From Armigeres subalbatus (lineage: Eukaryota; Arthropoda; Insecta; Diptera; Culicidae), in NCBI RefSeq assembly GCF_024139115.2, contig NC_085139.1, forward strand, positions 102,968,158 to 103,032,157: 64,000 nucleotides of DNA, read 5' to 3'. The notes beneath the pieces were generated by a model. That model saw only the letters and a program-made list of their open reading frames with translations, was not told the origin of the DNA and did no database searches. The translations under genes and the position numbers were made by a program. Positions 10,302 to 22,600 of the stretch are shown here, piece by piece. Every line of letters begins with the position of its first letter. Positions within the stretch are counted from its first letter, which is position 1.

Positions 10302-11282
10302 ATGGAGTAAGTTGAAAATGGATTGTTATTTAAGTTTTTCCTCAAATGTTTTGTTATTTGCTATATTTTAGTAAGAAAAGGACTAACGTACGCCAATTTG
10401 CTCGTCTTGTTTCGTTCATGGAGGAACATCCAGAACTAGCTAGAGGTGGTAGATTCTCAGATTGCAGAGAATCTGTTTCTTCTCTTTGGGCTACAATTCA
10501 AGCTGCATTAAATAGCTTGGGTCCTCCGACACGTTCTGTTGCAGCTTGGCAGAAAGTTTGGAATGATAAAAAGCTTCAAATAAAGAAGAAACTGCAGCAT
10601 AACCAAAACGAAGTGAGAGCTACCGGTGGTGGGCGCAATACACAGTACTCTTTTAATGATGTAGAAGAAGCCATCATCCGTCTTTGCGAAGAACAGTGGA
10701 CCACAATGGTGCTATTTTTGGAACACAATCCTCCACAGGACTTCCAAATCAAGAGCATAATCTGGAATTAAATGATGGACCATCGCCAGCTGGCGAGATT
10801 GAATTGTTAAGAACGTCGGCAGATCTAACCAACAGATCAACTCGAACAAGTGAAACTGAAAATGAGCATCGATCAACGCGAAATCGTGGCCGCGTTAATC
10901 AGCGCAATTACCGCAAAGCTCTGCTAGAAAAGCAGACCAATGATCTTAAAGAACTTAAAGAACATGTATCGGCATGTGCCAGGTACTCTCGAAAATCGTT
11001 TATGGTCCATGAGAAACGATTCGGCTTAGAACAAAGGCGGTTTCAATTAGAGGAAGAAAAATTTCAATTTGAAAAACAAATACGATTAGAAGAGCAAAAC
11101 AATTAACTAAACAGCTACAACTCAAACAAAAAATTCTCAACTACAAGAGGCGTAAACTAGATTTCGAGTTGGGACGGACGACAATTGATGCATTGGAAGA
11201 ACACAATGAACAATTGGAAACTCAACTAGAAGATAGCTTCAATGGGAGAATAATTAAACGTCTTTGCTTTGAAGATATTTGA
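10302..11282 (+). pseudogene. Harbinger Myb/SANT-like DNA-binding protein
   Basis: Harbinger elements encode a Myb-like partner that recruits the transposase to the element ends. A likely first exon (ATGGA, 10302-10306) and a 65-bp GT-AG intron (10307-10371) lead into a frame beginning MDKKRTNVRQFARLV. The Myb/SANT-like domain follows (FMEEHPELARGG...LWATIQAALN...WQKVWNDKKLQIKKKL). The frame shifts near 10700 into 10684-11106, an E/Q/R-rich coiled-coil region (RRFQLEEEKFQFEKQI). It shifts again near 11100 into a stretch ending at the TGA at about 11282. The two shifts make this copy a probable pseudogene. The transposase lies 3' of it on the opposite strand. Confidence 0.75.
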
Positions 11283-11395
11283 ATTTAAACGCAAGTTAAA
11301 TTGCTTTTTTTTTTTCGTGTGAAAAGCGTGTTCGAATAATATATATATCGTTGTCTACAAAATATTGTTCCTAATTTCTCGTCTTACTCCATTTT

Positions 11396-13147
11396 AATTT
11401 TCATATTCTTCATTTTCTCCATTAATGGGTAAGTTTTTGTTTTCGTGAATCAGCTCAGGGTCGTCGAAATCCATTTTATGTTTTACACGGAGATTGTAAG
11501 GTGCGACGTAGTAGTACAGTTGTTTTTCCTTTTGCACAACAAAATGTGCCTTTAACCACACCTGTTGTTCAGTAACATGCGTCTAAGTTCTTAAAGGAGT
11601 GATCAGCAACAGCATTAAAAGATAACCGGCATCACCTAAAATATTTGTTGGACAGAACAGTTATAATAAGCATCAATACAGTTCCTTGTCATTTACGAGA
11701 TAAATTATTCTCTGTTTTGTTCTACTGCATTGAATATGTTTTTTTGATACATCAACAGTTTGCTAACTATATAGGCGCTTTCTAACTGGACTGATTTTTA
11801 ACTGGGAGTTCGTTAAGGGGATTCTAAATGTTTTTTAAAATCATTCCATGTAAAACTGCGTTCATAACAATGCATCGTGGATCCTCTTGTTAGCCCAATT
11901 AAAAAGCAGCATCCGTTAATTAAACTGATGTTCTAGCCCGCAGTTAGGAAATGGCTGCTGTACTTACAAATATTTTTGTAAATAAGAGTTACCGAGTAAC
12001 CAGGAGTTTTTTTCCTCGTTTGCGTGATTTTAAGTATCTATTCCACATCGCTACCGTTCCACACAAAAGAATCATATGATGAACATATCGAATCACCAGA
12101 TTATGGTCACAAATCTATAATGGTTGTATACTGTCGTCACAGACAAACAGACGTAACACTATAGAAAATACTATCGACCATGACTTTAACGAGCAATTTG
12201 AATTTGATTGATTGAGCGTTTCACAACTAGAGGCGCTAGCGTCGGAATCCTTCGAGTTTGGCATTTAACTCTAGCGCCTTCTGGTGACAATGTCATACGA
12301 AACATTGTTTCGTGTAACATGCTCGTAAGATGGTGATAGAGGAGTTGAGCGATGGATTTTTCAGAAAAATGTTCAAGCTGTTACGTCTGTTTGTCTGTGC
12401 TGTCGTCATACACATATTTGTCCCACGCTTGCTGGGATTCCTATGTACATAGGACAATTATGCGTATAACGGCAGTATAGTAGCGTTATATACTTATTTA
12501 CTTGTATGAAGCACATACGCTTAAGCCTCCCTCCCCGTAAAACGTAACATTATTTATGAACAGATCCCTAGGTTCTACAACCTACCACAATTACGGTGAA
12601 ACTATATGGAAACCTTCTCTGTTGCAAAACAAATGTTTATCACGAGCTGGTGATATTATGCTTACGTGGGTGTTATCTACACAGCCGATTACACCAGGAA
12701 TTCAGTTTTTTTCGTCAAATCCCAGTTTAATTTTTCTCGCTTTCTTCAACTGGAAAATTTATTACAAGAGCACTTACTTTTCTTCAATTACCTATATTTA
12801 GAATAATTTTCAATACTTTTGACATGGTAGACTGAGCTAATCCTATGATGCGATCGTTACCAACCCCCTTTTTATAATTTCCTTCTGCGTAACAAATCAA
12901 ACAAGCTACCAACATTATTTTCATAAATATTCAAATAATTCCTTGCAAGCTCGAAAAGAATGTGATGGAGCTAAAATGATAAACATAAAATACAGATATG
13001 ATCAAGTCAAATTAATCGTTTCACTTACGATTTTTCAGTTTGTTTAAGCGGGTTAGAATAATCTCTTATTTTTTTACGCTTCACAGTGATGTTCGCAAAT
13101 TCCTCTTCATCTTCACTGTTGGTATCAAACCATAATTCAACGCTCAT
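11396..13147 (-). pseudogene. Harbinger transposase, decayed and interrupted
   Basis: The DDE transposase that would excise and insert the element. A possible exon 1 (13029-13147) starts MSVELWFDTNSEDEEE and ends at a GTAAGTG donor; an acceptor TTTTAG follows near 12970. Downstream pieces in shifting frames match the family. AEGNYKKGVGNDRIIGL lies near 12860, GVIGCVDNTHVSII (first catalytic Asp) near 12690, and GDAGY (second catalytic Asp) at 11621-11636. A C-terminal block, YYYVAPYNLRVKHKMDFDD, lies near 11500. Stops, frameshifts and the MITE at 12138-12399 disable it. Confidence 0.75.
12138..12399. mobile_element. MITE family A, second type (262 bp)
   Basis: The termini CACAGACAAACAGACGTAAC and their inverse match those of 738-990, but the interior differs. 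The flanks carry CTGTCGT at 12131-12137 and 12400-12406; the repeat extends to 8 bases (CTGTCGTC) if the first C of the element is shared. It sits inside the Harbinger transposase and is therefore younger than that insertion. Confidence 0.85.
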
Positions 13148-13394
13148 ATTCGAAAACACTAATTGAACCTAAGCATAAACAACCCAACTAACTCTAACTG
13201 ACAACTTCTCACTGTAAACAACGCTATTATGGATCCCACTTCACTGTCACTGTCACTCCACAGAGTTCATTTCATTCACTTCACTTTATGTGGAAACAGT
13301 AATAGGCCAAACAATGTGAAGTGATCGTTAGGTGAAGTGAATGTGTAAGTGAAAGTGGAATCCGTAATAAGGGCCATATTGTGGGTAATGAGTA

Positions 13395-13987
13395 GTAGGA
13401 ATTACACGTGAGAAGTGACAAGTGAGAAATAAGAATTGAGAAGTGGAAAGTGAGAATTTAGAAGTTAGAAGTAAGAAATTCCAGAAGTGAGAACTGTGGA
13501 ATGAGAAGTAAAAAGTGGGAAGTAACAGTGAAAAATAAGAAGTCAGAAGTGAAAAGTAAGAAGTGAGAAGTGACAAATTCGAAGTGAGACGTGAGAAATG
13601 AAAAGTGAATAAAGAAAAGCAAAAAGTAAATTGTAAAAAATGAGAAGTGAGAAGTATGAATCGAGAAATGTGAAGTTAGAAGAAAAAAGTTTGAGAAGTA
13701 AAAAGTGAGGAGTGATAGGTAAAAGGTGAGAAGTAAAAGTGCGAATTGAAAATTGCGAAGCGAGAAGTGAAAAGTAAGAAGGGAGAAGTGAGGAACAAAA
13801 TGAGTAGTGAGAAGTGAGAAATGAGTAAAGTGAGAACTGCAAAATAAGAGGACAAAGCGGTGAAAAGTGGAATTTTTTAACTTAATTTTTATTCCTTCCT
13901 TCCTGGAGAAGTCAGAAGTGAAAAATTTGAGAAGTAAGAACTGCAAAGTGTAAAGAGAGAATCGAAAAGTAAACAGTGAGAAGCGTT
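13395..13987 (+). repeat. purine-rich minisatellite, GAGAAGTGA-type units
   Basis: Nearly 600 bases consist of imperfect 7- to 10-base units such as GAGAAGTGA and AAAAGTGA. The strand is almost free of C. It begins just past the right end of the Harbinger element, whose subterminal region is also rich in GTGAAGTGA. The long minus-strand open frames rich in Phe, Ser and Leu are artefacts of the repeat. Confidence 0.85.
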
Positions 13988-14122
13988 GGTTTCGCATTCT
14001 ATCAAATGCATCTAAAACATATTCCTACATGTTATGAAAAGTGTTTAATATTTTGGAAGAAAAATATAAATGTGTTCTCTATCTCGATACCTCACTAACT
14101 CGATGATCCCTACAATATCGAG

Positions 14123-14797
14123 TTAGGGAGAGTTCACTGTAATTGCCTCGTTGCTGCCTCTTCGACTACGGCCACTGAAAGGTGCGCCTTTTCGCATACG
14201 GGCGTTATCCTTCTTGGCCACCGCTTCTTCCTCTCTCTCAGCCGTTTTCTTAGCTCGTTTCTTTTTTTTTTGGGAATTCACGACGTCCTTCCACGGAAAG
14301 CCTTTCTCCATGCGATCTTCAGCATCCTTTTGTTTTTTTTGGGGTTCACGACGTCCCTCCACGGAAAGCCTTTCTCCATGCGATCTTCAGCATCCTTTTT
14401 TGGTGGAGACACTTGCCCCCGCCGTTCCTTAGGGTCAGCCGTTTTCCTGACCTTCTCCCGACGTTTGGCCGTATCGTTCCTCTCTGGTGGTACTGGTTCA
14501 TGGCATTTAGCTACTTTTTGAACGGCTTTCAACCTTACTGAGCTTATGAGTTGCACCGATGACGAACATGCGTCTTAGGAGTTCTGCAATATGACGCTCC
14601 GCCTGCTGTCTTTCCTCAGTAAGGAGCCAAATCTTCAATGCGGCCTCCTTCCTGGCCTCCGTAGCTTGGCTCACTGCCAACTCCTTCTCAACAGTAAATA
14701 GGCGAATCTTTCCTTCCGCCTCCTTACTGGCCTCCAGCAGGTACCTCAATTTCTGTTTTGTCTCTACAACGATGTTGCAGAGGGTCATCACAGACAT
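14123..14797 (-). pseudogene. charged, ORF1-like fragments of an unidentified retroelement
   Basis: Three overlapping minus-strand frames can be read in order. 14507-14797 is a 96-residue coiled-coil-like stretch (LRYLLEASKEAEGKIRLF). It is followed by a Lys/Arg/Glu-rich stretch at 14278-14556 and another at 14123-14362. A tandem duplication of about 69 bases (14275-14400) repeats RMEKGFPWRDVVN-type coding. The composition resembles a LINE ORF1, but I see no zinc knuckle and no adjacent RT. From 14800 to 15629 I see only a partly repeated GATCAAG(C/T)TGGAAGCTGAAT-like block and no gene. Confidence 0.35.
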
Positions 14798-15629
14798 CTT
14801 TTAGATACCTGCTGTATTTCCCGCGGTTATCCAGAAATGACATGAACACGTCAGAGATGCTCATGGTCTACTCCATTTTCGAGCCTCCGCCCTCCTGGTG
14901 ACACAGATTACGTTATCGTAATCGTAATAGAAGACCAGATAGCATCGGACAGCGACCACAGTAACACGCTTGGCTACGAAGAACACCCTCCGTTGGGAAC
15001 TTTTTGTCGAAGTAGAATAGATCCAACACCGGGAACTATCTGAGTAGACGTCGATCAAGCTGGGAGCTGAATGGCCGCCGGGGAGCTTTTAGTTGGAGTA
15101 GGCTAGTCTCTGACGCGGCTTCGGCACTTGGTCGGTCAACCGCTGCTGAAGTGAATAAGGGCTTCAGATCAGCGTTGATCTGAAAATATCATAAAGATGT
15201 TAAGAGTGGTGAATGTTAAACAACAGCCTTCTTCGGAAGTGCGTCGGCGGATCCGAAGTAAGTTTTACCGCAAGGGAAAAGAATAGACCTGCCACTGGAA
15301 ATAATATGATTAGCCCGCGATCAAGTTGGAAGCTGAATAATTCAATGAGAAATCTACATCGTTAACACACATAAAAAGATGGATGATGGACCTGACTAAT
15401 CTATGTAGTTTGATAGGAACAGCGAAATGCCCAACTTACTGGATAAGTAGGTACTTGTTAATATCTCAATGATTCCTCAGTATTGGTACATTCAAATGGA
15501 AAGAGAATTTGATGATTTTTCTTCAGCAAACATTTTGGATTTCGGTAACAACAAATTTAACATCGAACGTATATGTTTCGTATAAAATTGTATGCTATAC
15601 TTTTCAACAGATAATAAAAGGTATAATTT

Positions 15630-15635
15630 TTTATT
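15630..15635 (-). terminator. possible polyadenylation signal of the zinc-finger gene
   Basis: AATAAA on the minus strand, about 200 bases beyond the stop codon of the zinc-finger gene in AT-rich 3' sequence. Other variants lie nearby, so the exact site is uncertain. Confidence 0.4.
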
Positions 15636-15833
15636 TGTTATAAATGTATCAAAAATAATAAAAAAAATTAAAACGGAAGAATATTATCAACAAACTACCG
15701 CCCTTCGTCGATGTCGCCGAAAGAACTATTTTTTTCCTGTGTCATCATCATTCTATTAGAGTGTCTACGCGTTGCGCGACGCGATTCGTCTATTTCTCTC
15801 TGTTTCTATACCGGGAATCGCGGATCATTGTCG

Positions 15834-16622
15834 CTACTTTTTGACAAATTTTGCCTTCGATTCATCCGCCACCCAGGATTGTTTGTGGACGTTGTAGAGA
15901 TGGCCTAGCAATTGGAAGCGCCGTGGGAACCGCTTATCACACTGATCGCACGGAAAGGGCCGTTCGCCGGTATGTGTCCGCAGGTGTTCTCCGTAGGCGA
16001 ACTGGCTCCGGAATTGGCGACTACAGAAGTTACAGTTGATGAGTGGCTTCGGTCGCTCCTTGGCACGGCCCCTGGACCGAATCCTATCCTGGTGGGCAAG
16101 CAGCAGGTGTTCTTTGAGCTGTTGCAGATTGTTCTGATCGGCTCCGCAAATGTAGCATGCATACGATCGTCGCTCCAATAGTTCGATTTGGCGACTTTCT
16201 TCGTCATCTTCGGCGGTGGCGCCGGTGGCATTTTCACCATGGGGCACCGCTGCTGCTGCAGCAGCGGCTGCGGCAGCAACCGCAGCAGCAGCAGCTGCCG
16301 CAACTGGACCTGCACTGGCAGCAGCCAGAGCAGCGGCCGCTGCAGCTGCGGCAGCCGAGTTAGTGTTATGCGCCGTAACCGACGCCGATGGTAGGGTTGA
16401 ACCCGCTGACGACGGTGCCGTAGATTCCGGTGGGTCGATGTGGGTTCGCATGTGAAGCACAAGCTTGGATCGGTTTAGGAAAGGTCTACCGCATAGCAGA
16501 CAGGTGAAGTCCATCCGGCGGCGCTTGCGAGATTCGGTCGATTCCGAGCTGCGACGTCGTACGCTCGGAATCCTGTAATCGAAGGCACGATCCTCGGAGT
16601 CGTCTGTGTCGTCGGAGTTTTG
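15834..16622 (-). CDS. zinc-finger gene exon 3 (four C2H2 fingers)
   Basis: Terminal exon. The acceptor is TTTTACACAG followed by CAA-AAC; the stop TAG is at 15834-15836. It encodes an acidic stretch, four C2H2 fingers with the linker HTGERPF between the last two, and a polyalanine tract. Confidence 0.88.
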   Translation of the reverse strand, partial: QNSDDTDDSEDRAFDYRIPSVRRRSSESTESRKRRRMDFTCLLCGRPFLNRSKLVLHMRTHIDPPESTAPSSAGSTLPSASVTAHNTNSAAAAAAAAALAAASAGPVAAAAAAAVAAAAAAAAAAVPHGENATGATAEDDEESRQIELLERRSYACYICGADQNNLQQLKEHLLLAHQDRIRSRGRAKERPKPLINCNFCSRQFRSQFAYGEHLRTHTGERPFPCDQCDKRFPRRFQLLGHLYNVHKQSWVADESKAKFVKK

Positions 16623-19600
16623 CTGTGTAAAAGAAAGAAATATTTACAGAATTAGGTACAAATATGTTCTTGTAGTAGCCTTCCCTCCCCTTCGGTTCAG
16701 AAAGGAACATGAGCGCGTTCTTCCAGGTTAGTCGAGGTAGATTTCTTGCGGGAACAAATTTCATATGGACGTTCAAAAGTGCCTGAATGAAATATGATGC
16801 TTGTGAGGATTGCTTGAAGGTGGGATGAAAGATCATTAATCTACAAACTTTAAGGCTCTATAAACCGTAATCAATTTGATGATGAAGATGATTTTGTTCT
16901 CATTCGCACTAATACTAATGCAATTTTAGCCAAAATTCAATATTTCACTGCTATTCACCAAATTACCTTTGTCAACGTATATTCATAGTATTTTCATATG
17001 AATTTTTCACTCACCTAGCTAATTAATTAACAATTAATTGACTAAAAAGCGCTTAAAACTGCTTTTTCCTAGACAAATTTTCGTATGCTAATTATACACA
17101 CACCAACTCCGAACGATCGAGACACACACATACTCATGCACTCAGTTTTCAGTTGTTCTTTTCTCGCCGTTTTCTTGATTTTATCACAACTAAACATAAT
17201 TCACTACCTAACTTTCACTTTTGTTTTTGATGTTGAACACCAATTTCTTCACTTCATGTCGAAAAACCAACGAAAACTGCTTTAAAAAATTTGAAGTGAG
17301 AGACAAATTTGACGGCCGTATTGTGAATGTTGCTAAATTCGGAACACCCAAATTCACTACCGCATTAGGTGAAATAGTGCGCTCAAAATCTCGGCAAAGC
17401 AACTTAGAAATATCAAAACAATACATCGAATATGCTAGTCGACACGCAAACAACTTTATGCATATACAAGAAAAGAATCATCATTTCATCGTTGCCAGAT
17501 TTATTTGATCAAATAATTACTGCGGTTTGTAGAATTAATCAAATCCACCAGAAAAAAAAATATTATGCAAGCTTTTGTTGGCAGGGTGGATAATGGTTGA
17601 CATTTAATTTTACCGTACCATACATCCTACCATGCAGTCAAAAAAAACAAAACTACGGCAGCCGCGGCAGCCGCAGCAGCAGCCACGACCAAGCAGACGA
17701 CAGCACATACTTTTACTATTTTCTCCCCCCACAATCAATGTTTTCGTAGAATAATTTCTCAACGTATAGCCGGTTTTGGTGGCAAATATACATTTCGTTA
17801 TTCCTTACTCATTTTACAGATTAGAACTAATAAATCAGTATCTGCGGCTAGCACTCTTTCAAGGCTGTGTGCCACAGCCTAATTCAACTCGATTCTGTTC
17901 TATTTGCACTGCGCACAAGAAAGTGTGGATGGATGGCACCAGACTCAGGCAGCAGCAAACAAACAGTATGCGGATGAAGAATAAAAAAGAATTTAATTTC
18001 TGTCTCAGTGTGCTCGACTGCTCAGTGCGCGAAATTTTACCGGATAAAATGTAAATATTCGGAGAATCAAAATGTTTTACTGTACTTTCCCCAACACTGT
18101 ACGTTGAAAGCCCAGTGGTGTACGAAGAAATTTAAAATAAGTTTCCATATAATAAATATTTCATAAATGCTCAAAATAAACATTTTGTTGCATCTGGCAA
18201 CATTATGTAGCAGCTGACAAGCTTTTACCACCCCATTTCCACCCACCTCAAATTTTCGTCACTTTTTCGTACAAGTTGCCTCACCAATACTAACAAGCAA
18301 TAACGTCATTAATTTTCAAAACAGAGTTACGGAGCCTTGAGCCTTAAAATATAAAAGTTTGACCATAATAGTTGGAAACGAATCGTTATGAATTTATGTA
18401 TTATCTAACTGGCGTACTCTGTTGAGCTGTTATCTACATCCGTCTGAATGGCCGCCATGAGAATATCACCTTTGTAATACCACTAATCAATGCTTTCTCT
18501 TCTCATTTTCATAAATAATATATTGAACAACACGAAAAACAAACGAGAGGCGTCCTACGACAATTGAACGGATTTTCATCCTGCAATGGAAACGGTTTAG
18601 CGGGTCGGGGATGTAGTCCTGCCTCCCTCGTTTGGGAGGTGGTCCCTAACCCCGCACTTCCTGGACAACCCAGGATGTCTGTTGAGCAGGGTCCCCCTCC
18701 ATTGTTTAGGAAGAAAAAAAAACACACACACGCACACGGGCTGCGAAATGGTGAGTTGACATCTGGGAAGGAGCGACCTACACAGCTCTGGTCCTCACTA
18801 GTTCCAATCTCCACTTCCACGGGTCTTCCGATGACAATTGACCGCCAGCTAAGGGTTGCGTAGTTAGCTGGTAGTGCAGCCTGGGCACTGTTGTCCTTCT
18901 GACATCAGTTAGAGTGAATGGGTGCGACCAACCATCGTCCCTAACCCCTAATCCCAAGGCGTTAAGCGACCCGTGCCGAGGGGATGCATGGCCAAGGGGG
19001 TGAAATAATGAGCTAGGCCTTTAACGGAGCCTGTGGGGTACCTGGGCACCCACCACAGTAATTGTCCCTTACCGCGTCATGCTGGGCTCTGGCGTGCTGG
19101 ACCTCTTTTCCCGAGCAACTCGTGGGACCAAAATGGAAAACCAAGTCAATTCTTCAATTAGTGGTAGTAGTGTAGGCGACAACCCCTTCGCAAGAGGTGG
19201 GTCGTTCAGGTCTCCGCCTAGGAGGCCAGAGGCAATAGTCGGCAGCTCAGTGCGCAGCGCCAGCGTGGGTCACTTAACCTTCATCTCGGCTAAAGAAACG
19301 CCGGTAGAGGTTATAGACGGCCCATGGCTTGTGAAGGCGATGAACCACAAACGCGATGGGCTTTCGGCCTTCGAGGTGGCGACGGAACAGCTGGACGCCA
19401 TCATCGACTTTGCGTCATCGAAGCATAATATCAGTAAGGAACTCAAGAGGAGCTTGCTGAAACTTCGAAAGTCGATGTTGGACGCCAAGCTGGAGTGGGC
19501 GGTCGGGACGGCCAAGTGTTAACCCGTGAAATCGGTAGAGTCGAGGTCTACCCAGACTGAGGCCCAAGGATTCACGGACTCGGGCAAGGTCGAATCGACC

Positions 19601-22600
19601 GAAGGCGTGTCAGCGAAGACGGTGGTACCAAAGTCTACCCAGACTGAGGCTCAAGTATTTGCGGGTACGTCGGGGGTGACTGCTCCAACGGAGCAGACAC
19701 AAAAACGGGGAAGACAGTCTCCAGGGGATGAGCTCCCTGTGGGCCGCTCCAAAACGCGGAGGGTTACTACCCCGAACAAGGTACCGGCCCCGGTGGTAAG
19801 GGGTTACGGCAGGCTGAAAGTTCTTAGCCGCACCAGACCAGGGAAATAGAGGGGGATGACGCCTCCTGGACCCTGGTCAAGAACAAGAGGAAACCGAAGA
19901 CGTCAAGGGCCGAAAAGAAGGCCCAGGCGAATGAGGGTAGCAAGAAGTCTAGGGTAGGCGCCAATCGCTCCAGGGGCGATGCCCTAGTCATCAAAACGGA
20001 CGAGGCTAAGTACTCGGACGTCTTAAAGGCGATGAGGAGTGACGTCAAGCTCGGTGAACTCGGCGCTGACGTACGTCGAATAAGACGTACCCGGATGGGC
20101 GAGATGATCCTCGAGCTGAAGCGGGGCGTCTCGCAAAAGGGCGCCGCCTACAAGAAGTTGGCGGAGGAAGTCCTAGGCGAGACGATCAAGGTGAGGGCAC
20201 TCACGACGGAGGTGAATCTAAGGATTAAAGACCTGGACGAGATCACCGAAGTCGAAGAGCTCGTCACGGCACTGCGGCGACAATGTGAAGTGGAGACGCC
20301 CACCGCAGCCGTTCGGCTACGGAAAGGTCCGGCAGGGACACAGGTAGCATTGGTTTGGCTATCTGCAGCGAACGCCTCCAAGTAGTCAAGTTAGGGAGCG
20401 TCAAGGTGGGATGGTCGGTGTGCCCTGTGGGCATATACGAACAACCCGAAGTTTGCTTCAAGTGCCTGGAACCGGAGCACAAGCAATGGGACTGCAAAGG
20501 CCCTGACAGAAGCAATATCTGCCGACGCTGCGGATTGGAGGGACATAGGGCACAATGCTGCACGAACCCTCCCAATTGTTTGATTTGTTCCAGCAAAGCT
20601 TGAACAGCAAGCACCCCATGGGGGGTTCGAAGTGCCCGGCGTATAAGCGTGCTGCAAAATCACAGTGCAGGTAACGCAGCTGGCTTGCTCGGCCTCGCCC
20701 GAGTGTTTAGTGTGCGCAGGTTAGAGGAAACGGCGGAACACGTGTTGTTCGTGTGCCCGCGTTTTCGCACAATGCGTGACCACATGCTTGCCACATGTGG
20801 TCTGGACACTACCCCGGACAACCTAGTCCGGAGGATGTGTAAAGATGAAGTTGGCTGGAACGCCGTTTTATCGGCTATCGTCCAAATCGTCTCGGAGCTA
20901 CACAGAAGGTGGCGCGTGGACTCGAAGAATGGCTAGTTCAGGCACAAATAAGAGGTGGTCCAAGGGTTCGGAGTCGGCTTCATGGGTCATACCGGTGGTC
21001 GCCCTGTGGTCGAACTCGATCCTTTTATCGAACAAGTGGCCGCGCAAAGAACAACACGGTATCGTCGCTTTCGCGGCGTCGGTCAACCGGGCGGGTTCCG
21101 AATCCGAGGACGGAAAGGGGTCCTCGTCAAGGCTGGGCCAGGCGTAGGCACCGCGTCGGCAAGTCCCTCTGTGTGTTGGCGAATAGGCCCTATCGCAGAG
21201 AGGTCTATTTGGGGTGCACGCGGCATCATCATTTTTGATACCAGTCGTGCAGAGGGAAGCAGGCGCGAAGTCGACCCTTCCCACCTTCCAAGGACATAGG
21301 ACGTGGTAAGGCCACCTAGAAAGCCGGCATTGCGCTGGCACGATACCATGGTGTTCTTCTAAAAAAGCGAGTCACGTTGTTCGATGCTGCAAGGACACGC
21401 AGCTAACCTCGAGGGTGTGTTGTGCACTGGCACCCCTTTGAAGCATTACTTTCTGGTTGTTCCGAAGGGGCGATGGGCTTGGCGGCAATGGAAACGGTTC
21501 AGCGGGTCGGGGATGTAGTCCTGTCTACCTCTTTTGCTGTTGGAGGTGGCCCCTAACCCCGCACTTCCTGGACAACCCAGGATGTCTTTTGAGCAGATTC
21601 CCCATCACAGATTCCCCATCACAGACACAGACATCACCTCAATTCGTCGAACTGAGTCGATTGGTATATAACACTATGGGTCTCCGGGCCTCCTATAAAA
21701 AGTTCATTTCTGGAGCAAACATATAGCCTTTACGTATACTTAGGGGCCTTTCACAAATTACGTAACGCTGAAGGGGGAGGGAGGGGGTCAAGCCGGCCGT
21801 TACGATCCATACAAAAAACTAAACCTTTCATACAATAAGTGTTAAACTACCAAATTTAGTGTTACGTAATTTTAGGAAGAACCCGTAGTATACGAGAAAG
21901 GCAAAAAAGGCAACACGAAGATAGTGTGATAGCTGAAACGCAGGAGAGTATGGATAAAAACGATATGCGGAGGTTTTACGTAACTGTCAATGGCGCGCGG
22001 CATAAGACTGCGCCAGTGCCCGCCATGTGCAATGACCGAGAGGAGAATTTGCTGATAGACAAGACTATGGTGGCAGCCAGGTGGAAGGAGCACTTCGAAC
22101 ATTTGTTGAACGGTGAAAATGAAGGTGTATTAAGGAGCAAGATGGACATAGTCGGCGACGGTCAAGCTGTGGAACCATTAATGCAGGACGAGGTAAAGAA
22201 GGCTCTAAACGTGCTTGGACGGTTTCATATGCCCAATCTGTAAGAAAGAGCACAGACCAGAGGGATTGCCCTTCTGAACTCGGCTTACAAAATCCTGTCG
22301 CGTATCCTGTTTAACAGACTATGACCGCATGAGGAGTCTTTCGTCGGCGAATACCAGGCAGTTTTTTTAAGAAGGCCGATCAACGACGGATCAGATGTTT
22401 AGCATGCGGATGATCCTTGATAAATCCTGGGAGTACAACTTGCAGACTCACCATCTGTTCATTGATTTCAAAGTAGCGTACGATTCAGTGAAAAGAAATG
22501 AGCTGTGGCAGATAATGTCCGAACAGCAAGTATCCGGATTGCAGACGAAGTGTCAACCTCGTTTGTGACCTCTGACGGATTGAAGCAGGTTGATGCACTT

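Larger units (their letters stand above)
10084..13375 (+). mobile_element. Harbinger DNA transposon (3.3 kb), decayed
   Basis: The left end reads GGCCCTTATTATGGATTCCA and the right end is its inverse with one or two changes (AATCCGTAATAAGGGCC). Both ends continue into AAGTGA/TCACTT-rich subterminal sequence. A 3-base ATA repeat flanks the element (10081-10083 and 13376-13378). It carries the two genes expected of Harbinger elements, a Myb-like protein on + and a transposase on -. The transposase is decayed and contains a MITE at 12138-12399, so this copy is non-autonomous. Confidence 0.88.
18581..21350 (+). mobile_element. R1-type LINE, internally deleted derivative
   Basis: A 5' untranslated-like region (18581-19132) is followed by a Gag-like ORF1 and then directly by the last part of ORF2. 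Endonuclease and almost all RT are missing. The 5' 130 bases recur at 21482-21600. A second, differently damaged relative lies at 44940-49620. Confidence 0.75.

Noticed and set aside
13458..13997. Minus-strand open frame rich in Phe, Ser, Leu and His
   Set aside because: It is the translation of the GAGAAGTGA-type minisatellite; no start context, domain or codon signal.
15851..16455. Plus-strand open frames with polyalanine or Cys/Gly runs
   Set aside because: They are antisense shadows of the zinc-finger exon and its polyalanine-coding triplets.
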